Source: Dietzia natronolimnaea (GTDB taxonomy: Bacteria; Actinomycetota; Actinomycetes; Mycobacteriales; Mycobacteriaceae). From it: a stretch of 64,000 bases of DNA. The notes beneath the pieces were generated by a model. It was not told where the DNA came from, searched no databases, and saw nothing but the letters and a program-made list of their open reading frames with translations. Location of the stretch: NCBI RefSeq assembly GCF_039525805.1, contig NZ_BAAAHZ010000014.1. One strand, written 5' to 3'. How positions within the stretch are numbered: the stretch's first letter is position 1; each line of letters starts with the position of its first letter. The translations under genes and the position numbers were made by a program. Shown here piece by piece: positions 17,821 through 26,836 of the stretch.

Positions 17821-18687
17821 ATGATCGAGATACTCAACCGCCTCGTCGACGTGATCGAAGGACGCCTCGGAGATGAATTCGACGTCGACGCGATCGCCGG
17901 CGAGATGGGGACGACCGGCTATCACGCCCGTCGCATGTTCTCGTCTCTCGCGGGGATGCCGGTGTCCGAGTACGTCCGTCGTCGACGCATGACCGTTGCC
18001 GCATCCGACGTGATCGGCGACGAGGACCTGTTGACGATCGCCGTGCGCTACGGGTACGGCTCCACTGAGGCCTTCGGTCGGGCGTTCCGTGCCGTTCACG
18101 GCGTGAGCCACGGTGACGTCCGACGTGATGGCGGCCCCCTTCGCAGCCAACCGCAACTCAGGTTTCGCCTTACCGTCGAAAGAAGTCGTCCAATGGATGC
18201 CCGAATCCTCACCCACCACGCGTTTCACCTGATCGGCCACGCCGCCCGGGTGCCGTTGAACCATGACGGCGTCGACGCGCACATCGAGCGCCACATCGCT
18301 TCTCTGCCCGCTTCCGAGCACGATCGCCTGACGCGACTCAGCGGCACCGAGCCCTCGGGACTGCTGCAGGTCAGCGCCGACGTCGACCCGGACTACGCAG
18401 AGGGCAGCGAACTGAGCTACCTCCACGGCGTGGCGGTCGACATCAACGCCGACGTTCCCGACGACCTCGACGTGATCGACGTGGCCGCTGGGGCGTGGGT
18501 GGTCTTCAGAACCTCCGGGCCGCATCCGACGGCCCTGCAGGAGGCGTACGCCGCGTCCGCGACAGAGTGGTTCCCCTCCAATCCGTGGAGGTTGCGCCCC
18601 GGTCCGTCGATCGTGTCAGTACACGACCGCGCTCCGGATTTCAGTTCGGCGACCTGTGAACTTTGGTTCCCTGTCGAGCGCGCCTGA
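17821..18687 (+). CDS. AraC-family regulator with C-terminal effector-binding domain
   Basis: The protein has 288 residues when started at ATG 17821, which has a strong GAAGGGAG site just upstream; a GTG at 17806 is the alternative. The AraC DNA-binding domain is at the N-terminus (about 8-105: GEMGTTGYHARRMFSSLAGM and a second helix-turn-helix ending in YGSTEAFGRAFRAVHG). The rest resembles the GyrI-like effector-binding domain (RILTHHAFHLIGHAARV; AAGAWVVFRTSGPHP). This layout is that of Rob/SoxS-like multidrug or small-molecule sensors. It follows the alcohol dehydrogenase after 127 bases and may have its own promoter. Its target is unknown. Confidence 0.88.
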   Translation: MIEILNRLVDVIEGRLGDEFDVDAIAGEMGTTGYHARRMFSSLAGMPVSEYVRRRRMTVAASDVIGDEDLLTIAVRYGYGSTEAFGRAFRAVHGVSHGDVRRDGGPLRSQPQLRFRLTVERSRPMDARILTHHAFHLIGHAARVPLNHDGVDAHIERHIASLPASEHDRLTRLSGTEPSGLLQVSADVDPDYAEGSELSYLHGVAVDINADVPDDLDVIDVAAGAWVVFRTSGPHPTALQEAYAASATEWFPSNPWRLRPGPSIVSVHDRAPDFSSATCELWFPVERA

Positions 18688-18711
18688 CCCGCGCGGACGG
18701 CCGCGGAGCGC

Positions 18712-19371
18712 TCACTCTCCGGACGGCATCCGGCGACCCGTCTGATACTGGCCGAGCTGGCCGGCAATGGTCGCGCGGAGCCACCGTGTGAAGCGCTCGT
18801 CCGTCCATCCCCTCTCCCGAACGAAGTATCGGTGCGTGTCCGGGCTGGTCAGGTGGCCGAGCACGTCTGCGAACTCGGTGACGCATTCCCCGGCGAGCAG
18901 CCCGCGCCCGACGAACCACCCACTGCCCAGGTGAAGGTCGTCCATGCGCTGTGACTCACTCAGGCGGACCGCCTCGGCGATCTCGGGATCGGAGTCGCTG
19001 GCCAGGATGGCCGCATGCCACAAGTCGATGATCCGGCCGTTGGCGGCCACGATGAACTCGACATAGCGGTCCAACGCGCGCTCGGTGTCGGGGTCGGCCA
19101 TGATCGCCTGGAACTCCGGTCGGGCGAGTATCGAGACGGCTCCCTCCTCCCCGGAGAACCCCCGCTCGAGAATCGCCATCATCAACGACGCCTTGGACCC
19201 GGCCTGGTACACCGACTGCACCGAGACACCGGCGCGACGGGCGACCTCCCGGAGAGTGGTCCTCGAGTAGCCGTGTCGCACGAACAGCGACTCGGCGGCG
19301 TCCAGGATTCGCCCGCGGGTCAGTGCGGCGGTCTGGGCCCGACGGCTCATCTCGTACTTGCGCGAAGTCAT
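18712..19371 (-). CDS. TetR-family transcriptional regulator
   Basis: The 219-residue protein has a TetR DNA-binding domain in residues 12-60 (RGRILDAAESLFVRHGYSRT and LREVARRAGVSVQSVY). The remaining helical part would bind an unknown ligand. It is divergent from the glycosyltransferase gene at 19501, with a 129-bp gap that holds an imperfect 30-bp palindrome at 19428-19457. It probably represses the glycosyltransferase unit and itself. Confidence 0.9.
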   Translation of the reverse strand: MTSRKYEMSRRAQTAALTRGRILDAAESLFVRHGYSRTTLREVARRAGVSVQSVYQAGSKASLMMAILERGFSGEEGAVSILARPEFQAIMADPDTERALDRYVEFIVAANGRIIDLWHAAILASDSDPEIAEAVRLSESQRMDDLHLGSGWFVGRGLLAGECVTEFADVLGHLTSPDTHRYFVRERGWTDERFTRWLRATIAGQLGQYQTGRRMPSGE

Positions 19372-19427
19372 GCTTCGGCCCCTGTCCCGAACTGCATGTC
19401 CCCAGTCTCGTCGATGGCCTTCCCAAA

Positions 19428-19457
19428 GATTGGATGTAGCGATACTCTACTCAAATC
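19428..19457. promoter_or_regulatory. Candidate TetR operator between TetR and glycosyltransferase genes
   Basis: A 30-bp imperfect palindrome with outer arms GATT/AATC and inner GTAG/CTAC elements lies in the divergent gap, in an AT-richer patch. Its position 43 bases before the glycosyltransferase start fits repression. Seen by eye only. Confidence 0.4.
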
Positions 19458-19500
19458 TTCTCGCATCGACGCGGCGGAGACGGCATGCGAAGGAGCGACG

Positions 19501-20886
19501 ATGACAGCACGGGGCCTCATCGTTGTGTGCGCGACCCCCATGGGTGGACACGTCGGGCCCCTCACCGCCGTCGGCGAGCACCTGGCCTCCCAGGGGTGGC
19601 GGGTGGTGATGATCACCGGGTCCCGGTTCGCCCACCAGGTCACCGCCGCCGGTCTCGAGCACGTCGCCCTGTCCGGGGTGGCGGACTTCGACGAGAAGGA
19701 CCCGTCGACCTTCACCCCCCACCTCGACAGGTATCGAGGCCTGAGGCTGTCGCGGTACCAGGTGGAGCAGACGTTCATCCAGCCCATCACGGCACAGGCG
19801 GCGACGCTGGCGCAGGTGCTCGCCGAGAACGAGGTCTCTGCTGTCCTCACCGACGGCACCTTCGCCGGGACACTCCCCCTGATCTCCCGCGACCCCGGCT
19901 CCAGACCTCCGGTCATCGGACTCGGGGTGATGCCGCTCGCACAGACCAGTTGCGACGTGGCGCCCACCAACAGCGGACTACCGCATATGGCCGGGCCACT
20001 CGGCAGACTGCGCAACCGCCTGGCCCACCGGATGGTCCGCCATGTGCTCTTCCGTGCCACCCAGCGACTCGCGCGCCACCGCATAGAGGAGTCCGGAGGG
20101 AGACTGGAGGGGTTCGTTCTGGACTTCTCCGCACAATGCGACAGGTTCCTCCAGTTGGGGCCGGCCGAGTTCGAATACGCGCGCCGCGACCTGGCGCCCA
20201 CCACCGCGTTCGCCGGCCCGGTCACCGCCCGGCGGAGCCGGCCCGTCCCTCAGCCCACGTGGTGGGCCGAGATGCTCGCCGACCCGCGACCGGTCATCCA
20301 CGTCACGCAGGGCACCCTCGACAACCACGACCTCACCCAACTGGTCGAGCCCGCACTCGAGGCCCTTGCGGATTCGCCGGTCCAGATCGTCGTCACCACC
20401 GGCGGAGCCCCCGCCGACGAGCTCGTCCGGATCGCGCCCGAGAACGCCCGGATCGCCGAATACCTCGACTACGAGGAGCTCCTGCCGCGGACCTCGATCA
20501 TGGTCACCAACGGAGGTTTCGGCGGCGTCATGACCGCGCTCCGGCACGGCGTGCCGCTGGTCGTGGCACCCGGAGGCGAGGACAAGCCGGAGGTGGCTGC
20601 GAGAGTCGGCCACTTCCGGGTCGGGATCAACCTACGAACCCGCCGTCCCTCGCCACAGGACCTCCGGGACGCCGTCGACGCAGTCCTCTCCGACACCACC
20701 TTCGCCGACTCCGCGTCCGCCATGCGCGATGCCATCGCCACCTACGACCCGTTCGCGGTGATCGACACCGAACTCCGACACCTCATCCAGCAGCACCCGA
20801 CCGACCCACCCGCCCACGCGATACCCACCCCGGACACCGACGCACCAGACACCGACTCACCACACACCGAGGAGAACCCGACATGA
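19501..20886 (+). CDS. Glycosyltransferase, UGT/MGT type (GT1 fold)
   Basis: A 461-residue GT-B glycosyltransferase. The acceptor-domain N-terminus VVCATPMGGHVGPLTAVGEHL is typical of macrolide/UGT-type enzymes. The donor-binding C-terminal part has YEELLPRTSIMVTNGGFGG and HGVPLVVAPGGEDKPEVAARV, where the usual HCG becomes NGG. The ATG at 19501 follows a GAAGGAG site; the open frame before it is a shadow. The last 30 residues are a Thr/Pro/Asp-rich tail. The stop overlaps the next ATG (ATGA), coupling it to the SnoaL-like gene. The acceptor is unknown; such enzymes often inactivate xenobiotics or decorate secondary metabolites. Confidence 0.88.
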   Translation: MTARGLIVVCATPMGGHVGPLTAVGEHLASQGWRVVMITGSRFAHQVTAAGLEHVALSGVADFDEKDPSTFTPHLDRYRGLRLSRYQVEQTFIQPITAQAATLAQVLAENEVSAVLTDGTFAGTLPLISRDPGSRPPVIGLGVMPLAQTSCDVAPTNSGLPHMAGPLGRLRNRLAHRMVRHVLFRATQRLARHRIEESGGRLEGFVLDFSAQCDRFLQLGPAEFEYARRDLAPTTAFAGPVTARRSRPVPQPTWWAEMLADPRPVIHVTQGTLDNHDLTQLVEPALEALADSPVQIVVTTGGAPADELVRIAPENARIAEYLDYEELLPRTSIMVTNGGFGGVMTALRHGVPLVVAPGGEDKPEVAARVGHFRVGINLRTRRPSPQDLRDAVDAVLSDTTFADSASAMRDAIATYDPFAVIDTELRHLIQQHPTDPPAHAIPTPDTDAPDTDSPHTEENPT

Positions 20887-21293
20887 GCGACACCCGCGCA
20901 GTGATCAACCAGCACATCACCGCCTTCAATGACCGCACCCCCGACGCCGAACCGTGGGCCGACACCGCCGAGATGGTCACCCCCGGCGGGACCTTTACCG
21001 GACGCGAGGGTGTCCTGGGCTTCCTGGCCGTCTTCCAGCAGGCGTTCTCCGACGGCACCCTGCGCATCCACTCGGCGGTCATCGACGGCGGCGACGCCTC
21101 CGTCGAGGGCAGCTTCGAGGGAACTCACGACGGCATCCTCCAGAGCCCCGCCGGCCCCGTCGAGGCCACCGGGACGCCAGTCACCTTCCGGTGGAGCGCC
21201 ACCTACCGCGTCGATGGCACCCGGCTCATGTCCGAGCACCTCTACTTCGACCAGTTCGACTTCCTCGGACAACTCGGTCTTCTGCCGAAATGA
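20883..21293 (+). CDS. SnoaL-like/NTF2-fold small protein
   Basis: The 136-residue product has the NTF2-like cone pattern (VINQHITAFNDRTPDAEPWAD, then GGTFTGREGVLGFLAVFQQAF and YRVDGTRLMSEHLYFDQFDFLGQLG). Members act as small isomerases, hydrolases or ligand-binding proteins; SnoaL relatives act on polyketides. The start overlaps the glycosyltransferase stop by 4 bases, so it is likely made with it and may act on the same compound. No specific reaction can be assigned. Confidence 0.85.
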   Translation: MSDTRAVINQHITAFNDRTPDAEPWADTAEMVTPGGTFTGREGVLGFLAVFQQAFSDGTLRIHSAVIDGGDASVEGSFEGTHDGILQSPAGPVEATGTPVTFRWSATYRVDGTRLMSEHLYFDQFDFLGQLGLLPK

Positions 21294-21340
21294 TCCTGCC
21301 AGATCGCTCACCCTCATCCCGGCACTGGAAGGCCACGGAC

Positions 21341-21919
21341 GTGACCCACACACACCGTCGCACCGGGCGGCTGATCCCCGCCGCCCTCGGCGCAGCCATG
21401 GCCCTCGGCCTGTCGACCGTCACGGCCCACGCTGACCCCGGCCTCAGTATCGCGGCCACCGCGGAGACCACACCTGGCAGCGACACCGTCACCCTGAGCC
21501 TTTTCTCGAACTTCGATGCGCCCTTCGCGTGCTTCTACTCCATCAACCCGGCGGCCGAGCCGACGCCGTCAAACCTGTGGACTGACAACCCGTCCGCGGT
21601 CGTCCCCGCCGCATCCAGCGCTCCCTGGAATCACTCGCAGGTCACCTACACCCACCACCTCACCGATGGCGACTACGCGGTGTACTGGCAGTGCAATGGC
21701 AACGGCGCGACGAACTTCGCCGACTTCGGCAACTTCGCCAGCCCCTGGACCCCGACGCCGACGGCGGACCCCGTGACGTTCTCCATTGACACCAGCCCCC
21801 CACCACCGGCCGACCCGGAGTGCCAGGGCAGTGCCTGCCTCCTCCCCCTGATCGGCGAGCTTCTCGACGCCCTACCCCGAGATCCCGCGGTCCCGGGCGC
21901 CACAGGGTCGGTCGGCTGA
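21341..21919 (+). CDS. Secreted hypothetical protein
   Basis: I do not recognise the family. From GTG 21341 the 192-residue product has a clear Sec signal peptide (Arg-rich start, then LIPAALGAAMALGLSTVTAHA with likely cleavage after AHA). The mature part is rich in Thr, Ser, Pro and Asn, has two Cys at FACFYS and YWQCNGNG and two more near the end (DPECQGSACLL), so two disulfides are possible. GGAAGG lies upstream of the GTG. An in-frame ATG at 21290 overlaps the previous stop, but it would bury the signal peptide. It ends a three-gene unit with the glycosyltransferase. Confidence 0.7.
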   Translation: MTHTHRRTGRLIPAALGAAMALGLSTVTAHADPGLSIAATAETTPGSDTVTLSLFSNFDAPFACFYSINPAAEPTPSNLWTDNPSAVVPAASSAPWNHSQVTYTHHLTDGDYAVYWQCNGNGATNFADFGNFASPWTPTPTADPVTFSIDTSPPPPADPECQGSACLLPLIGELLDALPRDPAVPGATGSVG

Positions 21920-22023
21920 CCTGGTTCGTGACCGTATGTGTCGCCGTCGATGCGGTATTACAGAAGTGCTACGAGCACATCGATTGTGTAATTCGAAGGG
22001 CCGGCCCGCGCGTCGGGAGATGA

Positions 22024-24360
22024 TCAGCCGACGGCGTCGAAGGCAGCTCGGACGATGCTGTCGGTATCGATGCCGTGATGCCGGTAGACGTCCTCCAGCG
22101 CACCGGTCTGGCCGAACGTCGAGACCCCCAGCGCGCGCAGCGGCACGGTGTTAATCGTGGCCAGGAAGGCCAGCGTGTGGGGGTGACCGTCGAGCACCGT
22201 GACCATCGGTGCCGCGCGACCGGCGGGGAACACCGCGTCGAGGATCCAACTGGGTGCATCAGACCGTCCGGCCCGGGCCTGAAGGGCGGCGAACAGCAGG
22301 CCTGCGCTGGTGACGCAGACGACCTCTGATCCGATATCCAGAGCGGAGAGCCGGTCGGCGGCCGCCAGTGCCTCGCTGACGACCGCTCCCATCGCGACGA
22401 TGGTGACGTCCGGATCCGCGCAGGCTCGGAGGGTGTAGGCGCCCGCGACCACCTGGGCCCGGCGGCGCTCGCGAGCGGCGGGGTCGTCGGGAACCGAGGC
22501 GAGGTGCTGGTCCACCGGCCGCGTCGACAGACGCAGGTAGGCTGATCGCCCGTCGGGCCGACCGAGGTGCGCGAGGCAGTCGAGCAGGATCCACTGCACC
22601 TCGACGGAGAACGCGGGTTCGTACGACACACAGCCCGGCTGTTCCACGCCGATGGACGGGGTCGTCACCGATTGGTGGGCCCCGCCTTCCGCGGACAGGC
22701 TCACGCCGGAGGGTGTGCCGACGAGAATCGACTGCCCACCTGCGTAGATGCCGAAAGACCACGGCTCCAGGGCCCTTTCGACAAAGGGGTCATAGACGAC
22801 GCCGATGGGCAGTAGCGGTTGACCCCACCGACTCCAGGTCGCACCGAGCTCGCCGAGCAGTCCGACGAGGTTGGTCTCCGCGATTCCGAGTTCCATGTGC
22901 TGCCCGGTGGGTCTCTCACGCCATTTGACGACCGTCTCGGAGTCATCGGCGAACCAGTCGTGACGTTCGGTCGGCGACCAGACCCCCACCTTGTTGAGCC
23001 ACCCGGCCAGGTTGGTGGTCGAACTGACGTCGGGGCTGACGGTCACCACGCGTGCGGCGACGTCCGGGGCGTCGCGTGTGAGGTCCAGGAGCACTCGCCC
23101 GAGAGCGGCCTGGGTGGTCGACGTCGACGGCGGTGTACGGCTCAGGTCCCGCGGCACGGTCAGATCGGGCAGCGACGGTGCCGGCTCCCGGCGCAGGTAC
23201 TGCGCGGTCGCCGCGCACAGCGTGCCCTCGGGTGATCCCGGGTCGAACCTCCGCCACGGGCGATCGACCTCCTCACCGAGGGAGTCGGCCAGGCTCGCGA
23301 ACTGATCGCCGGTGAGCAGTGAGGAGTGGTTCTGCGGGTGCCCCTGGGTCGGCAGCCCGAAACCTTTGACGGTGTAGGCCAGGATTACCGTGGGGCGTTG
23401 GTCGTCGATCCGGGCGTAGGCGTCACGCAGCGCGTCGATGTCATGACCACCGAGGTTGGAGATCGCGCCGAGGAGGGCCGCGTCTGCGAGATCCCCGATC
23501 ACCGTGGCGATGGCCTCCGCATCGGCCCCCTCGCCCGGCAGCCTGTCCCGAATCTCCTGCGCAGAGCACCGCAGCAGCCTCTGGTACTCGGGGTTCGACA
23601 TGTCACGCAGTCGTCGTCGCAGCGCGTCGCCACCGGGGCGAGCGAACAGCTCCTCCAGAGTTCGACCGAAGTCGACGGTGAGGACCTGCCAGCCCGCGGC
23701 GGCGAACATCTGCTCCAGCCGCGGGGCGGCGATGGTGGGCACGACGCGGTCGAGCGACTGCCGGTTCATATCGACGATCCACACCACCTCGCCGAGTTCG
23801 GCCACCGAAGGGTCGAGCACGGCCTCCCACACCGCTCCCTCGTCGAGTTCGGCGTCGCCGACGAGCGAGTACTGCCGACCGGGGCCGGTGGGACCGAAGG
23901 TGGTGTCCACGTAGCGCCGGGCCATCGCACCCCACAACGGTGCGGTCGCCCCGATACCCACCGATCCGGTGGAGTAGTCCACGCGGTCCGGGTCCTTCGA
24001 TCGACTGGGGTAGGGCTGGAGACCGCCGTACTCGCGCAGCGTCGGCATGTACTTCTCGTCGAGGTCGCCGAGAAGGTAGTTGATCGAGTGGAGCACAGGC
24101 GAGGCGTGGGGTTTCACCGACACACGGTCGCCGGGGCGGAGCTGCCCGAACCACAGCGACGTCATGATGTGCACCATCGACGCGCACGATGCCTGGTGCC
24201 CCCCGACCTTGAGGCCGCTGGGATTGGGGCGGACCCGGTTAGCGTGGTGGATCATCGCCGTGGAGGTCCACAAGACGCGCTTCGCGATCGACTCCAGTGC
24301 CGCGCTGTCGGCTCCGGGGGCGGCGGCCTCGGTGGCGGCCTCGGTCGCGGCGTGGGTCAT
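22024..24360 (-). CDS. Thiamine-diphosphate enzyme, transketolase / homodimeric pyruvate dehydrogenase E1-like
   Basis: The 778-residue protein has the transketolase-superfamily layout. The N-terminal domain has VGGHQASCASMVHIMTSLWF, the His of KPHASPVLH, and the ThDP motif starting at VGDAELDEG and ending in DMNRQ. The pyrimidine-binding domain contains HMELGIAETNLVGLLGELG with the catalytic Glu. A transketolase C-domain follows. The opening domain resembles AceE-type 2-oxoacid dehydrogenase E1 more than sugar transketolase. No E2 or E3 gene is nearby. It is the last gene of a four-gene operon with ring-cleavage-type enzymes; its ATG overlaps the stop of the monooxygenase gene. It may process a 2-oxo acid from that pathway. 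Confidence 0.8.
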   Translation of the reverse strand: MTHAATEAATEAAAPGADSAALESIAKRVLWTSTAMIHHANRVRPNPSGLKVGGHQASCASMVHIMTSLWFGQLRPGDRVSVKPHASPVLHSINYLLGDLDEKYMPTLREYGGLQPYPSRSKDPDRVDYSTGSVGIGATAPLWGAMARRYVDTTFGPTGPGRQYSLVGDAELDEGAVWEAVLDPSVAELGEVVWIVDMNRQSLDRVVPTIAAPRLEQMFAAAGWQVLTVDFGRTLEELFARPGGDALRRRLRDMSNPEYQRLLRCSAQEIRDRLPGEGADAEAIATVIGDLADAALLGAISNLGGHDIDALRDAYARIDDQRPTVILAYTVKGFGLPTQGHPQNHSSLLTGDQFASLADSLGEEVDRPWRRFDPGSPEGTLCAATAQYLRREPAPSLPDLTVPRDLSRTPPSTSTTQAALGRVLLDLTRDAPDVAARVVTVSPDVSSTTNLAGWLNKVGVWSPTERHDWFADDSETVVKWRERPTGQHMELGIAETNLVGLLGELGATWSRWGQPLLPIGVVYDPFVERALEPWSFGIYAGGQSILVGTPSGVSLSAEGGAHQSVTTPSIGVEQPGCVSYEPAFSVEVQWILLDCLAHLGRPDGRSAYLRLSTRPVDQHLASVPDDPAARERRRAQVVAGAYTLRACADPDVTIVAMGAVVSEALAAADRLSALDIGSEVVCVTSAGLLFAALQARAGRSDAPSWILDAVFPAGRAAPMVTVLDGHPHTLAFLATINTVPLRALGVSTFGQTGALEDVYRHHGIDTDSIVRAAFDAVG

Positions 24361-26213
24361 GGCTGGGACTCCTTCTCACGGCGTGACGGGGCCGTCTTCT
24401 CACGGTGTGACGGGGCCGTCGACGTGCTGAACACCGGCGACCAGCGGGCCTCGAGGAAGGACACCAGGTCCCCCGCGGACGAGGCGGCCGAGGTCTCGGT
24501 GCTCCAGATGACGTGCCCGTCGCAGCGGACCGCGACGGCCCCGCCCCGGTCGAGGCCCAGGAGGGTCTCCGCACGCTCCGGGTCGACGCACCAGGTGCGG
24601 ATGTCGACCACGTCGACCTCCACGGGTCCGGTCGACCCGCTGCGGAGACGGTCCCGCCAGGACCCCGCATCGGCGGTGATGAGGGTGACCGTCTGCGGGG
24701 AGCGGTTGACCAGCTGCAGGATCGACCGACGCCCATCGGAGGTGGCGATCAGGGACACGTGCGGGAGTCGGCCTCCCGGCACGACGCACGGTGCGTAATC
24801 CACGACCTCGTCCGCTGCGCTGGACTCACGTCCCCGGTCGTCGACGTCCACCATCGGACCGCCATAGCAGTACCCGAACTCGAGGCCGGTCGAGACGAAG
24901 TGCGACAGTTGTAGCGGGATCGCGGCGGCGGCTCGGGCGCGCGCACGCAGGGCGCGAGGGGACTCCTGTGACAGGACAGCGGTCCGCGCGAGGCCTGCCC
25001 GGATCAGATGCTCGGAGACGCGCGCCGCCACCCCCGCCGGCAGCCACCTCAGCGGCGCCCGACCCATCAGGCGGGTCACCCGATACAACGCGCGATTCGT
25101 CGCACCGAAGTGCCGGGTGACCTCGTCGAGCTGGAAGTGGTTGGTCACACTGTGGTCGGCAAAACGCTCGACCACCGGTCGGCGTTCCAGCTCGTAGGTG
25201 TCGAGCAGGGCCTCGTCGGCGCCGTGGGTGAGCACGACATCGAGTTTCCACGCGAGGTTGTGCACATCCTGCACCCCGCTGTTGAGTCCGTAGCCCCCGG
25301 TGTGCGGGAACCGGTGGGCCGCGTCACCGACGAGGATGACCCTGCCGCGGCGGAAGCTCTCCGCGGTCTGCGAGGTCATGGTCCACGCGCCGGTGGAGAC
25401 GATGTCGTAGGTGTTGCCCTCGCCGAGGACCGCGGGGAGGGTGTCACGCCAGTACCGGTCCGGGTCGGCGGCGATGGGTTGCCCGGGATGCAGGTAGGTG
25501 CCCATCAACACGTAGTGGCGATCGGCGTGCGCGATGAGCACTCCGGCGAACTCGGAGCGGTAGATCCAGGTGAGCAGGGGCCTGTCGTCCGGATGCAGGT
25601 CCGGAGACCGGAAGAATGCGCTGGCCATACGCGCCAGGACCGGGCCACGCAGACTGATCCCCAGGCTGTCACGGATCGGACTGTTGGCGCCGTCCGCTCC
25701 GATCACGTACTGCGCCATGATCGGCCCGACGTCGGTTTTCGCTACCACGCCGTCTTCGACCCGGGTGACGTCGCGCACGCTCACCCCCCGCCGGAACTCG
25801 ACCAGCGGTTCGTCATCGAGCCACTGCCAGAGCACGGGCATCAACAAGTGCTGGCCCACGTGCGAGATGAGGAAGTCGCTCAGGGAGCGAACCTGCTCCA
25901 GCCGTTCCGGATCGGAGAGCAGGTCGATCTCGCCCAGGGGGGGTGCGGTGGTCGACGACATCCATCGGATGAGGCTGATCTCGGAGATCGGCGGGGACAG
26001 CGCGGCGATTTGTTCGGCGAGGTCGGGGGCGATCTCGCGCCAGATCTCGAGCGAGCGGGCGTTGATGACGTGCGCCGCAGGGTGGGTGAGCGGATCGCGT
26101 CGCCGGTCGAGGACGATAGACGCGATCCCGCGCGACGCGAGCAGCAACGCGAGGGTCGCGCCGGAGCTGCCCGCGCCGCAGATCACGACGGGGGCCCGGG
26201 TCTCGGGGCTCAT
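24357..26213 (-). CDS. FAD-dependent aromatic monooxygenase (PheA/MhpA type)
   Basis: The 618-residue product is a class A flavoprotein hydroxylase. The FAD motif is VVICGAGSSGATLALLLASRG, and the second FAD/NADPH motif is VILVGDAAHRFPHTGGYG, followed by NSGVQDVHNLAWKL. A C-terminal thioredoxin-like domain (after about residue 500) is typical of MhpA-like enzymes that add a hydroxyl to an aromatic ring. The ATG at 26213 overlaps the stop of the VOC gene. It should produce the diol cleaved by the dioxygenase encoded by the gene before it. The ring substrate is unknown. Confidence 0.9.
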   Translation of the reverse strand: MSPETRAPVVICGAGSSGATLALLLASRGIASIVLDRRRDPLTHPAAHVINARSLEIWREIAPDLAEQIAALSPPISEISLIRWMSSTTAPPLGEIDLLSDPERLEQVRSLSDFLISHVGQHLLMPVLWQWLDDEPLVEFRRGVSVRDVTRVEDGVVAKTDVGPIMAQYVIGADGANSPIRDSLGISLRGPVLARMASAFFRSPDLHPDDRPLLTWIYRSEFAGVLIAHADRHYVLMGTYLHPGQPIAADPDRYWRDTLPAVLGEGNTYDIVSTGAWTMTSQTAESFRRGRVILVGDAAHRFPHTGGYGLNSGVQDVHNLAWKLDVVLTHGADEALLDTYELERRPVVERFADHSVTNHFQLDEVTRHFGATNRALYRVTRLMGRAPLRWLPAGVAARVSEHLIRAGLARTAVLSQESPRALRARARAAAAIPLQLSHFVSTGLEFGYCYGGPMVDVDDRGRESSAADEVVDYAPCVVPGGRLPHVSLIATSDGRRSILQLVNRSPQTVTLITADAGSWRDRLRSGSTGPVEVDVVDIRTWCVDPERAETLLGLDRGGAVAVRCDGHVIWSTETSAASSAGDLVSFLEARWSPVFSTSTAPSHREKTAPSRREKESQP

Positions 26214-26836
26214 AGCGTGCGGAACGTGATGGCGCGCTTGTTGGACCGGGCGGTGGTGCCCGGACGCACTCCCGCTTGTCGGTGCACGAGCTCGGAGGGC
26301 GCCGCGCCGCCGCGGAGCCGCTCCAGCAGGTACCCCGGGTCGATCATGACGCCTATGGGGTTGTCCGCGAACTCCTCGCTGTCGAAGAACGCGGCGGTCT
26401 CCTCCGCGGTGGGGAAGTTCTCGACCTGGAACTCGAGGCGAATCCCATCCGGGTCCTCGTAGTACAACGACGTGGTGGGGCCGTGATTGATCGACCACAC
26501 CGGTTCTATCCCGAGAGATGCGAGGCGCTCGTGGTTGAGGAGCAGCCGTTCGAGCGAGCTGTAGGTGAACGCCAGGTGGTCGACTCCGAGGATCTTGCGG
26601 CGGAGCCTGGCTAACGGGAAGAGGTAGCGCACGAGGCCGGGGATCTTGACCAGAGCCAGTCGATGACTCTCGTCGTCCCAGGTGAGGAAGGCGATCTGCG
26701 AGTCCTCGTGAACGACCTTCGCGCCCAGAACCGTCCGGTACCACTCGATCATCTCCTTCGCCCGTGGCGTCTTGACCACGTAATGAGCGAGGATCTCCGG
26801 CGCGAGGGGGGTGTCGACCGGCTGCGCGATCGTCAT
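26210..26836 (-). CDS. VOC-fold extradiol-type ring-cleavage dioxygenase
   Basis: The 208-residue protein belongs to the vicinal oxygen chelate superfamily. A 2-His-1-Glu metal triad can be placed at His18 (ILAHYVVKT), His87 (GVDHLAFTY) and Glu135 (GIRLEFQ), and the DPDG preceding it is typical of extradiol dioxygenases and glyoxalases. It is shorter than two-domain catechol 2,3-dioxygenases, so it is a single-module form. Context between a hydroxylase and a fumarylacetoacetate-hydrolase-like enzyme points to ring cleavage. Its start overlaps the upstream stop in an ATGA junction. Confidence 0.82.
   Translation of the reverse strand: MTIAQPVDTPLAPEILAHYVVKTPRAKEMIEWYRTVLGAKVVHEDSQIAFLTWDDESHRLALVKIPGLVRYLFPLARLRRKILGVDHLAFTYSSLERLLLNHERLASLGIEPVWSINHGPTTSLYYEDPDGIRLEFQVENFPTAEETAAFFDSEEFADNPIGVMIDPGYLLERLRGGAAPSELVHRQAGVRPGTTARSNKRAITFRTL

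Noticed and set aside
22024..24360. Annotation as a pentose-phosphate transketolase
   Set aside because: The N-terminal domain and the VGDAELDEG...N cofactor motif resemble AceE-type E1 proteins, and the operon is catabolic; a plain sugar transketolase is less likely, although not excluded.
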